From NCBI GenBank assembly GCA_021790955.1, contig JAJYFI010000007.1, positions 1 through 16,875 on the forward strand: a stretch of 16,875 bases of DNA. Direction: 5' to 3'. Both the position numbers and the translations under genes were made by a program. The notes below the pieces were generated by a model. That model did not search any database. It was not told where the DNA came from and saw nothing but the letters and a program-made list of their open reading frames with translations. Position 1 is the first letter of the stretch; each line of letters starts with the position of its first letter. Positions 1-7,189 of the stretch are shown here, in pieces. The stretch comes from a bacterium. GTDB taxonomy: Bacteria > Elusimicrobiota > Elusimicrobia > UBA1565 > UBA9628.

Positions 1-328
1 GAAAGGCGGCATAGGCCAGGAAGGCGCATGCCGCGCAGGCGGCGAGGGAGGCGGCCGCGTCCAGGGCCGTTCGCGTGCGTCCTTCAGGCAGGTGCAGGGC
101 CTCGAAGGCGAAGTGTTTCCCTTGGGCTGCCGCGACGGCGGCTCCCAAAAATCCGATCCAGAGCACCATGTGCCGCATCAAAATGTCGGCGCCCACCATC
201 CCGACGCCGAAGAGATCCCGCAGGAGGACGCTGGCGAAGGCCAGCAAGACAAGCGTGATGAGAAGGAAGGTGAGGACCGCCGTCTCGGCGGCTTCGAGCA
301 GCTTCTGGGTCTTGGAGATGGCCTTCAT
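1..328 (-). CDS. dctQ: TRAP transporter small permease, DctQ family (3' part only; runs off window)
   Basis: The small integral-membrane subunit of a TRAP transporter bridges the DctP binding protein and the large DctM channel in the inner membrane. Seen: translation from the ATG at 328 gives a short charged N-terminus, a hydrophobic helix (about residues 15-35, with LTFLLITLVLL), a loop, a second segment with LWIGFLGAAVAAAQGKH, then another hydrophobic stretch before base 1. The W-x-GFLGAA...GKH pattern between helices is typical of DctQ. About 109 codons are present of the 150-190 usual for the family. The start overlaps the dctP stop as ATGA, implying translational coupling. The order T-component, DctP, DctQ supports the call; DctM would be expected to the left of base 1. 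Confidence 0.85.
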   Translation of the reverse strand, partial: MKAISKTQKLLEAAETAVLTFLLITLVLLAFASVLLRDLFGVGMVGADILMRHMVLWIGFLGAAVAAAQGKHFAFEALHLPEGRTRTALDAAASLAACAACAFLAYAAF

Positions 329-1365
329 CCCCTGCGAGCGGTCTTGGACGCGCTCTTCGGGTGGCGCAGGGCCTTCAGTATGGAATCGGTTTCCTTGACG
401 ATGTCGGAGCCGAAGAGCCCCTCGTTGACGAGGATGTTCTGAGCCTTCGTCCGGGCCTTATCGAAGTAGGCCATGTCGGACGGGCCGGGGGCGTTCCCCA
501 TCTTCAAGCCGCGCTTTTGCAGGATGTCGAGGGCCGCCTTGGCTTCCTGGCTTGACAGAATGTTCAGCTTCGCCAGATGCTTTCGGGAGAGCGTCGAGAG
601 AAGCCGCTGTTGCGTCGGGGTCAAAGAATCGAAGAAGCGCTTGGAGACGAGGACCGCGCCCGCTGAATAGGCGACGGGGACCGGATAGATGAAGTTGGTG
701 CGCGTAAACCATTCGAGGGCGATGACCGCAAGCGGCGGGCCGTAAACGCCGTTGATGAGCTCGGTTTCGAGGTTGCTCATGACGTCGATGATCGATAGGG
801 GTATGGGGCTCACGTCGATGGCCCGGTAGGCCGCCTGGGCGATAGGGTCGTCCACCCATACCCACATCTTGAACTTGGGATTCTTGAGTTCTTGGGGGCT
901 CGCCACGGCGTCCTTGGTGAAAAAGTAGACGAAGCCGGGGTCGACCCATCCCAAAAGCGCCATGCCTCCCTTCTTGAGGTCGGCTTCGAGCCTCGGGGAG
1001 AGCTTGCGGCGCACCGCGTCGACTTCGCGCTCGCTGCGGAACAGCCAGGGGCTGTCGAGAATCCGCACTTCCGGGGCGATGGAGCCGATGCCGACGCCCG
1101 TGAACCCGGCGGCCTGAAGCTCCCCGATGCGCATCTTGCGCACCACGTCCTTCTCGTCTCCCGCGACGCCTCCCGGGTACATCTTGAAGCGCAGGCTCCC
1201 GCCGCTGCGCTCCGTCAGCTCCTTGTTGAGCGCGTCCATGACCTTCATCCAGGTGGAGTTCTGAGGGGCGAGGGTGGCGAACTTGATGTAGCGCACCGGG
1301 TCCGCCGCGCCGGCGGGCGCGGCCAGAGTCAGAAGAGCGGCGAGCAGGGTTTTAGAAGTAATCAT
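325..1365 (-). CDS. dctP: TRAP transporter substrate-binding protein, DctP family
   Basis: Periplasmic solute receptor of a TRAP transporter, which captures a (usually carboxylate-type) ligand and delivers it to DctQM. Seen: 346 residues, the usual family length. An N-terminal signal peptide (TLLAALLTLAAPAGAA) ends near residue 21 and is followed by the opening strand IKFATLAPQNSTW. The body shows DctP hallmarks: the PGG...DEKDVVRKMRIGELQ region, LDSPWLFRSEREVDA, and the central VYFFTKD...SPQELKNPKFKMWV block around residues 145-170. The ATG start lies inside the last codons of the preceding tatT gene (14-base overlap), and the stop overlaps the dctQ start. The ligand cannot be read from sequence. 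TatT-linked DctP proteins are a recognised subgroup thought to work with a periplasmic TPR-like partner. Confidence 0.93.
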   Translation of the reverse strand: MITSKTLLAALLTLAAPAGAADPVRYIKFATLAPQNSTWMKVMDALNKELTERSGGSLRFKMYPGGVAGDEKDVVRKMRIGELQAAGFTGVGIGSIAPEVRILDSPWLFRSEREVDAVRRKLSPRLEADLKKGGMALLGWVDPGFVYFFTKDAVASPQELKNPKFKMWVWVDDPIAQAAYRAIDVSPIPLSIIDVMSNLETELINGVYGPPLAVIALEWFTRTNFIYPVPVAYSAGAVLVSKRFFDSLTPTQQRLLSTLSRKHLAKLNILSSQEAKAALDILQKRGLKMGNAPGPSDMAYFDKARTKAQNILVNEGLFGSDIVKETDSILKALRHPKSASKTARRG

Positions 1366-2209
1366 GGATTTGGGCGAGCATGGCTTTGGCGCGCTCCTTC
1401 GCGATCTGATCGGAGAGGCCGGCGTGCGGCAGAATCCCCGGCTTGGCGGCGACCACGCCGGAAAGCAGATTTTTAAAGAGGTCCTGGTCCTGGATGGCCG
1501 TGGCGTAATAGCGCGCCTCCAGCGTCGGAATCATGAGGAAAGCGCCTTTCGTGAGCTCGGCGGCGCGAACGAAGAGGTCCTTGGCCTTGGCGGGGCTTCC
1601 CCCCAACATGGCGGGCTTGGAGGCGTAATAAACTCCCAGAACGACGTCCGCTCCGGCGAAGAAATAGGTCTCGTCCAGCCTCCGAATCCGCTTCATAAGC
1701 AGGACGACCTTGGGGAGATCGGCGAGCGCGTCCGGAGAATCCCCCGAAAGCCTGATGCGGCCTGCTTGGCCAAAGCCGTACCAGAAAAGGTCCGGGACAT
1801 CGCGGCGCGCGGCGCGGCCGAGGACGGCCTGGAACCGGGGAAGAGTTTCGGCCGCCAAGAGCTTCGAGAGGCGAGGATTGAGCGCGAGCGCCCGAGCGGC
1901 GTAGCCGCTGGCGCGCTCGTAGATCGCCTTGGCGCGGGCGGGCTGGGTTTCGTCGAGGAAGAGAAACGCGTAGGCGTCGAAGGCTTGGGCCATGAGCCGC
2001 AGGATTTTTTTGTTGCGAGGAGCGTTCGCGAGAAGGGCGTTGAGCGACTCCATCTGGGCCGGGAAAGCGTCATGCGCCAGGCGCACGTCCGTCTCCTCAT
2101 CGAGGGCGGAGCGGCCCTTGTCGATGAGCCCTTCGCTGACATGAATCGCCAAGCGGGCGCAACCTGCGGCCAAAAGCAGCGCCGCCAAGGGCCAAGCGCG
2201 TCTAAGCAT
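1352..2209 (-). CDS. TRAP transporter T-component (TatT) family lipoprotein
   Basis: Predicted partner of the adjacent DctP receptor. The characterised relative is Treponema pallidum TatT (Tp0956), a TPR-like helical lipoprotein that binds its cognate P-component. Seen: from the ATG at 2209 a 285-residue protein opens with a lipoprotein signal, MLRRAWPLAALLLAAGC, a clean lipobox with Cys17. Helical repeats follow: the ARAKAIYERASGYAARAL segment, then a middle DLFWYGFGQAGRI, and the C-terminal DETYFFAGADVVLGVYYASKP and GAFLMIPTLEARYYA segments characteristic of the family. The open frame extends upstream, but that part is the shadow of metF, and the lipobox fixes the start. No strong Shine-Dalgarno is visible. 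The gene overlaps dctP by 14 bases. Confidence 0.9.
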   Translation of the reverse strand: MLRRAWPLAALLLAAGCARLAIHVSEGLIDKGRSALDEETDVRLAHDAFPAQMESLNALLANAPRNKKILRLMAQAFDAYAFLFLDETQPARAKAIYERASGYAARALALNPRLSKLLAAETLPRFQAVLGRAARRDVPDLFWYGFGQAGRIRLSGDSPDALADLPKVVLLMKRIRRLDETYFFAGADVVLGVYYASKPAMLGGSPAKAKDLFVRAAELTKGAFLMIPTLEARYYATAIQDQDLFKNLLSGVVAAKPGILPHAGLSDQIAKERAKAMLAQIHDYF

Positions 2210-2243
2210 CGCGCTGCATTCTAGAAAATCCGCGGGGGTTAAT

Positions 2244-3110
2244 TCAGGAATTTCTAAGCCGCGCCAGGATTTCAGTCGTGGCGCGGGTCCGGTTGAGGGT
2301 GTAGAAATGGATGCCGGGCGCCCCGCCATCGAGGAGCTCGCGGCATTGGCGCGTCGCGTAATCGATCCCGAAAGCGGCGAGATCCTCCGGGGAATCCTTG
2401 AAGGCTTCGATCTTCTCGACCAAGGCCCGAGGGAGGCGCACCCCGCAGAGGGACGCGAAGCGCTTGAGCTGGGCATGGTTTGTGACCGGCATGATCCCGG
2501 GCACGACCGGGACGCCGATCCCTGCCTTGCGGGCGCGGCCGACGAATCCGAAGTAGGAGGCGTTGTCGAAAAAAAGCTGCGTCGTGACCCAGGAGCCGCC
2601 GCCTCGGACCTTCGCGAGGAGGTGCCGCAGATCGTCATCGGGGGAGACGGCCTCCGGATGGGTCTCGGGGTAGCCCGCGACCCCGATGCGGAATCCCCCC
2701 CGCTCCTTGATGAAGCGCACGAGATCCAAAGCATGCGGGAAATCGCGCTCGGCCGCGGCGGCCGCCTGATTCGCCGGGAGGTCCCCCCGCAGGGCGATGA
2801 GATTGGTGACGCCGCGACGTTCGAGCCGGTCGAGGAAATCCGCGATCTCCGCGCGCGTATGGGCGGCGCCGGTCACATGGGAGGCGGCGGGAATTCCCAG
2901 CTCCTCCTGGATGCGCGCCGCCGCGGCCGCGTTCTTATCCTGCTCCCCGGCCGCCGCGCGGTAGGTCAGCGTGACGTAGGCGGGGTTGAGCGGCGCGATC
3001 TCGCGAACTCGATCAAAAAGAGGATCGAGGGTCTCGGGCGGGCGGGGCAGGAAAAATTCGAAGGAAAAAAACGGCCGCTGCTCGAGAAGGGAGCCGATGT
3101 CGAAGGGCAA
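2244..3110 (-). CDS. metF: 5,10-methylenetetrahydrofolate reductase (MetF)
   Basis: Flavoenzyme that reduces 5,10-methylene-THF to 5-methyl-THF, the methyl donor for methionine synthesis. Seen: 288 residues from a TTG at 3110, matching the short bacterial MetF. Motifs in order: SFEFFLPRP with the catalytic-type Glu18; VTLTYRAAAGEQDKN, matching the E. coli TYGANSGERD segment; NLIALRGDLP with the conserved Asp; GVAGYPETHPEA; TTQLFFD; VPGIMPVTN; and the C-terminal HFYTLNR. A CTG at 3119 overlapping the stop of the upstream reductase (CTGA) is an alternative start, better spaced from an AGGA, so the N-terminus is uncertain by three residues. The gene is linked to its neighbours by short spacing (5 bases upstream, 34 downstream to tatT). 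No methionine-pathway partner is visible here. Confidence 0.95.
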   Translation of the reverse strand: MPFDIGSLLEQRPFFSFEFFLPRPPETLDPLFDRVREIAPLNPAYVTLTYRAAAGEQDKNAAAAARIQEELGIPAASHVTGAAHTRAEIADFLDRLERRGVTNLIALRGDLPANQAAAAAERDFPHALDLVRFIKERGGFRIGVAGYPETHPEAVSPDDDLRHLLAKVRGGGSWVTTQLFFDNASYFGFVGRARKAGIGVPVVPGIMPVTNHAQLKRFASLCGVRLPRALVEKIEAFKDSPEDLAAFGIDYATRQCRELLDGGAPGIHFYTLNRTRATTEILARLRNS

Positions 3111-3115
3111 GGCCG

Positions 3116-4141
3116 TCAGGCGTAGAAATTCCTGATCCAGCGGTGCCGGGCGATGACGGCCAGCTCCCGCTCGTCGAAATAATGCCCGTCGGCCGCGCGG
3201 GCGTTCTGGAGGACATGGGATTGCTTGCGCATCCCCGGGATCACGGTCGAAACCTCGGGGAAGCTGAGAGGGTACTTGAGCGCCGCGACGGCCAGGGACG
3301 AGGCCTTGGGCCCCAGCACGTCTTTTTCCAGGGCCTTGACGCGCCCGACCGTCTCGGCGAGACGGTCCCCGCCGAAGTAATGGCTGCGGAAGTCCTGCGG
3401 CTCGAAACGGGTTTCGGGCTTGAGCTCTCCCGTCAGGCCGCCTTCGTCGAGGGGGCAGCGAACGACGATGCCCACGCCCTTGTCGCGGCAGAGGCCGAAA
3501 AGCCGGTCCTGCGCCCGTTGATCGAAGAGATTGAAGAGCACTTGGACCTGTTCGACGAGGCCTGTCTCGATCAAGGCGAGGGCCGACTCGGGATCGTCGT
3601 TGTTGAGCGAGGCGCCGAGAAAGCCGATCTTCCCCTCCCGGCGCAGCTTCGAGAGGGCCGCCGCCGCTTCCGGCCACAGGGGATCCTGGAGCCAATGATC
3701 GCTCCAGACGTGGAATTGCTCCAGGGGCAGGCGCTCCAGGCGGAGGTTCCTCAACGAGTTCTCCACGCAGGAGACGATCCAATCGGGAGGGAAGGCGAGC
3801 TTGAGCGGCGTCGTGGGCCTGGCGGGCCACTCCATGTTCTTGGGAGGGATTTTAGTCGAGACGACGAGATCGGCGCGGGTCTCCCGCAGCAGCCGTCCGA
3901 TCAATCGTTCGGAATGGCCGTGGCCATAGGCGAAGGCGGTGTCGAAATAGGTGATGCCGGCGTCCGCCGCCGCCAGGAGCGCGCGCATGGATTCGGCGTC
4001 GTCGGTCGCCCCCCACATGCTCTTGCCGATCCCCCAGCCCCCGAAGCCGATCTCCGAGACCTTGAGGCCCGTGCGGCCCAGGGGCCGGCGGGGCAACGCG
4101 GCCGGCGCGCGCGCTTTGGCGGCGGCGGGAGCGGTTTTCAC
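3116..4141 (-). CDS. Aldo/keto reductase family oxidoreductase
   Basis: NAD(P)H-dependent (beta/alpha)8-barrel reductase of carbonyl compounds, cytoplasmic; the substrate is not predictable. Seen: 341 residues. The opening RRPLGRTGLKVSEIGFGGWGIG is preceded by about 17 Ala/Lys/Pro-rich residues. The AKR catalytic tetrad is intact: Asp67 and Tyr72 in FDTAFAYG, Lys97 in VVSTK, and His144 in QFHVWSDHW. Cofactor-side motifs follow, including GKIGFLGASLNN and, near the C-terminus, STVIPGMRKQSHVLQNA. The start is a GTG overlapping the stop of the clpS-like gene (GTGA), and the stop is 5 bases before the likely metF start, so the gene appears co-transcribed. Its closest kin are the general AKRs with a GxRxxxH-like C-terminal helix, not the Kv-beta or aldose-reductase groups. 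Confidence 0.92.
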   Translation of the reverse strand: MKTAPAAAKARAPAALPRRPLGRTGLKVSEIGFGGWGIGKSMWGATDDAESMRALLAAADAGITYFDTAFAYGHGHSERLIGRLLRETRADLVVSTKIPPKNMEWPARPTTPLKLAFPPDWIVSCVENSLRNLRLERLPLEQFHVWSDHWLQDPLWPEAAAALSKLRREGKIGFLGASLNNDDPESALALIETGLVEQVQVLFNLFDQRAQDRLFGLCRDKGVGIVVRCPLDEGGLTGELKPETRFEPQDFRSHYFGGDRLAETVGRVKALEKDVLGPKASSLAVAALKYPLSFPEVSTVIPGMRKQSHVLQNARAADGHYFDERELAVIARHRWIRNFYA

Positions 4142-4455
4142 CGGCGCACCTGGACGACCAGGCGGATGTCCTCGAGAACGGACGCGACGGCCTCGCAGCG
4201 TTCCCGAACTCCTTCATAGACGACGGCGGAGCCCTGGGTGTGGACTTCCCAGGCGATGCGCTTGGAGCGCTCGAAATCGCAACGAATCGCCTTGACGAGC
4301 TGCCTCTCGACATCCTCGAAGCTGTGGCAGTCGCAGTTGAAAAGGATTGTTTTCCACGCCGCATCGAGGATCGGCCTGGCGACGGACTCCTGGTCCTCCT
4401 GCGTCAATGTTCCGGCCACGGGCACAGGGTAACACCTCTCCAAGAGGCGCGTCAA
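4138..4455 (-). CDS. clpS: ClpS-family adaptor protein (divergent)
   Basis: ClpS binds the N-terminal domain of the ClpA/ClpC unfoldase and delivers N-degron substrates to ClpP. Seen: 105 residues from a TTG at 4455 that overlaps the murJ-like stop (TTGA); later TTG codons could also be used, so the first ~30 residues are uncertain. The ClpS core begins at WKTILFNCDCHSF (residue 34), followed by the helix region and AWEVHTQGSAVVYEG, matching E. coli MLAVHYQGKAICG. The degron-pocket equivalents Asn40, Asp42 and His72 are present. The position of E. coli Asp35 is Cys41, and the gatekeeper Met40 position is Phe46. This resembles a divergent ClpS subgroup carrying HTF/HSF after the NxD. No clpA or clpP lies in the window. 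Confidence 0.82.
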   Translation of the reverse strand: MTRLLERCYPVPVAGTLTQEDQESVARPILDAAWKTILFNCDCHSFEDVERQLVKAIRCDFERSKRIAWEVHTQGSAVVYEGVRERCEAVASVLEDIRLVVQVRR

Positions 4456-6002
4456 GAGAGGGGGGCGCTCGATTTTTCCGCGCCGAACCAGGCTTTCGCA
4501 AGGGACATCCCCCGGACCATCTCATCGAGCCTAAGGAAATGGGCCGCGACGGCGAGAGCCGCGGATCCCGCCAGCAACGCCGCGGCGAGCCGCGGCAGCG
4601 GCGCGGCTCGGGGCAGGAGGCGCCAGGCCGCCTCGGCCGTCAACGCCATCGTCGCGGTGGGCAGGAGATAGGGGCGCGCGGACTTCCCCAGCGTCCTCAT
4701 CCCGAGCCACGGATGAGCGCGGCGCAGGAAGGCAAGGTAGGCCGCCAACGCGGCGGCGGTCGTGAGGCTGGTCGAGAGGGCGATGCCCGCGACCGGGGGA
4801 TCCCACCAGCGCATGAGAAGCCAGTCGAAGGCGGCGTTCAGGCCGACGCCCGCCGCCCCGATCGCGAGAATAATCCGCGTTTGCCGTCGGATGATCGCGA
4901 GCCGGGATACGAGAAAAAGGGGCGTCGTGAAGGGCAAAGAAAGAGCGAAACAGGAGAGGACCCTCGCGACCATCCAGGTCGAGCGCGGATCGAACCGCCC
5001 GCGCTGGAAGAAAAGCACGACGATGGCGCCCGAGTAGCGCAGAAGAAGCGCCGTCGCCGGGAGGATCAGGGCGAAGCTTAAGCGGCAGGCCTTTCCGAAA
5101 TCCTGGCGCAGCGCCGCCTCGTCGGCGCGGGCAAGTTTTTCGGCCAGCACCGGAAAGGCGACGGCGGCGACGGGGATGCACAGGATCTGCTGGGGAACCA
5201 AAAGGAGCTTGAGGGCGTAGCCGATCGAAGCGACCGAGCCCGGCGTCGAGAACGACGCCATCAGGCGGTCGACGACGTTGTTGATCTCGCTCATGCCGAA
5301 GGTCGCCATCACGGCCGTGGCGAAGGGAAGGAGGTCTTTTAAGTCGGGGTCGCCCCAGCCGATGCGGGCGGCGGAGTCGTGGCCGCGGACCCGGCGCCAG
5401 CGCCGCAGAAGCCATAGAGCTTGCAACGCCGCCCCGGCGACGAGCCCCCCCGCGAGCGCCATCGCTCCATGGCGGCGAAACAGGGCGATGGCGGCCAGGG
5501 TCGTCAGGGTGACGATCGAGGCCGAAAGGGACGGGACGGCGAAAGAGCCCTGCGCGTTGAGAAGGCCGATGACCAGGTTCGCCGTGCCGCTGGCGACGGC
5601 GGCCCACGCCATCAGCCGCTCAAGCTGCGCCGCTCGGGCGGCGACGGCGGACGGGATGCCCGGGAACAAAAGCCGCATGAGGGGGCCGGCCAAAAGAGCC
5701 AGGAGAGCGCTGAGAAGCCCGAGGGCGAGCGTGACGTCGCGCAAGACGAGCTTCGAGAGCGCGTCGGCGGCGTCCGGGCGCCGGATCTTCCAGGTGACGT
5801 ACGTCGGCACCAGGATGGCGTAGACGGCGAAGCCCAGCAGGGTGGTCAGGAAGTTGGGGAGGGCGAGCGCCGCGTAATAGGCGTCCATCTCGGGGCCGGT
5901 CCCGAAGAGCCAGGCGACGACCGCTTCCTTGCCGAAGGAGAGCGCGTACCCGGCCGCCGTCGCGGCCATGAGGACGACGGCGGATCGGCGCAGGTTGATC
6001 AC
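4452..6002 (-). CDS. MurJ/MviN-family lipid-linked glycan flippase (divergent)
   Basis: Inner-membrane flippase of the MVF branch of the MOP superfamily; MurJ itself flips lipid II. Seen: 516 residues from a GTG at 6002 that overlaps the glycosyltransferase stop (GTGA). There are about 14 hydrophobic segments. MVF landmarks are FGTGPEMDAYYAALALPNFL near the N-terminus, INNVVDRLMASFSTPGSV, and FFQRGRFDPRST. The long upstream open frame is the shadow of the glycosyltransferase. Odd: by my alignment, residues essential in E. coli MurJ are changed (Arg24 to Lys, Arg52 to Thr, the Asp269-Arg270 pair to Leu-Lys). Its position directly after a GT4 gene and an ABC exporter suggests export of another undecaprenyl-linked glycan, though lipid II is not excluded. 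Confidence 0.85.
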   Translation of the reverse strand: MINLRRSAVVLMAATAAGYALSFGKEAVVAWLFGTGPEMDAYYAALALPNFLTTLLGFAVYAILVPTYVTWKIRRPDAADALSKLVLRDVTLALGLLSALLALLAGPLMRLLFPGIPSAVAARAAQLERLMAWAAVASGTANLVIGLLNAQGSFAVPSLSASIVTLTTLAAIALFRRHGAMALAGGLVAGAALQALWLLRRWRRVRGHDSAARIGWGDPDLKDLLPFATAVMATFGMSEINNVVDRLMASFSTPGSVASIGYALKLLLVPQQILCIPVAAVAFPVLAEKLARADEAALRQDFGKACRLSFALILPATALLLRYSGAIVVLFFQRGRFDPRSTWMVARVLSCFALSLPFTTPLFLVSRLAIIRRQTRIILAIGAAGVGLNAAFDWLLMRWWDPPVAGIALSTSLTTAAALAAYLAFLRRAHPWLGMRTLGKSARPYLLPTATMALTAEAAWRLLPRAAPLPRLAAALLAGSAALAVAAHFLRLDEMVRGMSLAKAWFGAEKSSAPLS

Positions 6003-7144
6003 GGCGCGGCCCGCCCGCGCGCCGCGGAGAGGCGCGAGAGAAGATCGTCCCAGCGCAGGCCGATGGCGTCGAGAGCGAAACGTTGAAGCACCGAAACGGC
6101 TTCCCGTCCGAAGCGCTCGCGCCTCCCCGGGTCCTCGATGAGCCCGTCGAGGGCCGAGGCCAGGGCGTTCGGGTCTTCCGGGGGCACGAGGAGTCCGTCG
6201 ACGCCGTCGCGCACGACGTCGCGGGGCCCTCCTGGGCAGTCGGCCGCCACGACGGCCAGGCCGCAAGCCATGGCTTCGCAAAGAACGTTCGGGATTCCTT
6301 CGTAGCGCGAGGGGAGCGCGAAAATTCGCGCCGCCCGGAAACGATCGAAGGGGCTGTCCGTCAGCCCCGGCATCGAGACGCGTCCATCCACCCCCAGCTT
6401 TCCGGCCAGGGATTCCAAGGCGGGGCGCTCGGGGCCTTCGCCGACGATCTCGAGGCGCCATTCGGGCCGCCGCGGCGCAAGCCGGGAAAAGGCCTCAAGA
6501 AGAAGGTCAAAGCCTTTTTGTCTGACGAGACGACCCATGCCGAGGATGGTGTTCGACGGCGCCGCGGATGCCGCCGCCTCGGGCGGCGGCGCCACGGGGC
6601 TTGCGATCACCTCGATTTTGGAGGCGAGAGCCGCGGGAAAGCGCCTTGCGATCGAGGCGGTTTGGACCACGATGGCGTCAGCCAGGGGGTATGTCCGGCG
6701 GCGGGCGGTTTCCCAGCACCACCCCAAGCGGTAGAGGGTCGGGTCGACGAATTCGGAGGCGACGACGGGCGCCTCGAGGCTGCGGGCCGCGAGGAGCGTC
6801 AGGATGTTGACGCGGTCCATGAATGAGATGATCGCCTCGGGCCGCGTCTCGTGAAGGGCGCGGCGCAGCTGGCGCACGCGGACGGCGTTGCGGATCAGCG
6901 CCGCCGGCGCGGAGGCGGATCGGCTCGTCAAAGCGAGCGGCCGGCGTTCGATGGCGGGGCGAAGCGCGTAAAAAGGCCTCCTGGAGCCGTCGTCGAAGGT
7001 CAGGATGGCGACGCGACGGCCCTGGTCCGCCCATCGGTTGGCCAGGAGAGCCAGCGAGCGCTCGGCTCCGCCCGCCTCCAGCGAAGAAATGACCAGGGTC
7101 AGACGCCCGGGAAGGCGGTTATTTGCGGGCATCAAGGGTTCCAT
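5999..7144 (-). CDS. Glycosyltransferase family 4 (GT-B fold)
   Basis: Cytoplasmic or membrane-associated retaining glycosyltransferase, probably adding a sugar to a lipid-linked glycan. Seen: up to 381 residues. The N-terminal Rossmann domain opens TLVISSLEAGGAERSLALLA, the classic GGAER loop. The C-terminal donor domain starts near residue 200 with NTILGMGRLVRQKGFDLLLEAF, then EIVGEGPERPALE, and the E-x7-E motif SRYEGIPNVLCEAMACG. The last residues are LSRLSAARGRAAP. The first ATG is at 7144; the ATG at 7132 (fifth codon) has a GGA 8 bases upstream and may be the true start. The stop overlaps the flippase start, and the ABC exporter ends 45 bases upstream, so the three form an apparent glycan assembly and export set. 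Donor and acceptor are unknown. Confidence 0.93.
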   Translation of the reverse strand: MEPLMPANNRLPGRLTLVISSLEAGGAERSLALLANRWADQGRRVAILTFDDGSRRPFYALRPAIERRPLALTSRSASAPAALIRNAVRVRQLRRALHETRPEAIISFMDRVNILTLLAARSLEAPVVASEFVDPTLYRLGWCWETARRRTYPLADAIVVQTASIARRFPAALASKIEVIASPVAPPPEAAASAAPSNTILGMGRLVRQKGFDLLLEAFSRLAPRRPEWRLEIVGEGPERPALESLAGKLGVDGRVSMPGLTDSPFDRFRAARIFALPSRYEGIPNVLCEAMACGLAVVAADCPGGPRDVVRDGVDGLLVPPEDPNALASALDGLIEDPGRRERFGREAVSVLQRFALDAIGLRWDDLLSRLSAARGRAAP

Positions 7145-7189
7145 GATTTTGCAGGTCGTAACGGCGGCTGTGGGCGGAAGCCGGTCTCA

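Noticed and set aside
2210..2734. N-terminal extension of the tatT frame
   Set aside because: It overlaps metF in another frame, and the lipoprotein signal at 2209 marks the true start.
3111..3830. N-terminal extension of the metF frame inside the aldo/keto reductase gene
   Set aside because: The translated extension is Arg/Pro-rich shadow. MetF homology begins within about 14 residues of the TTG at 3110.
6003..6461. N-terminal extension of the flippase frame
   Set aside because: Low-complexity Arg/Gly/Pro shadow of the glycosyltransferase gene. The first membrane helix begins right after GTG 6002.
6566..6592. GC-rich inverted repeat (GCCGCCGCC/GGCGGCGGC) within the glycosyltransferase gene
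   Set aside because: It encodes an Ala/Pro-rich linker between the two GT-B domains. The symmetry is a by-product of alanine codons.
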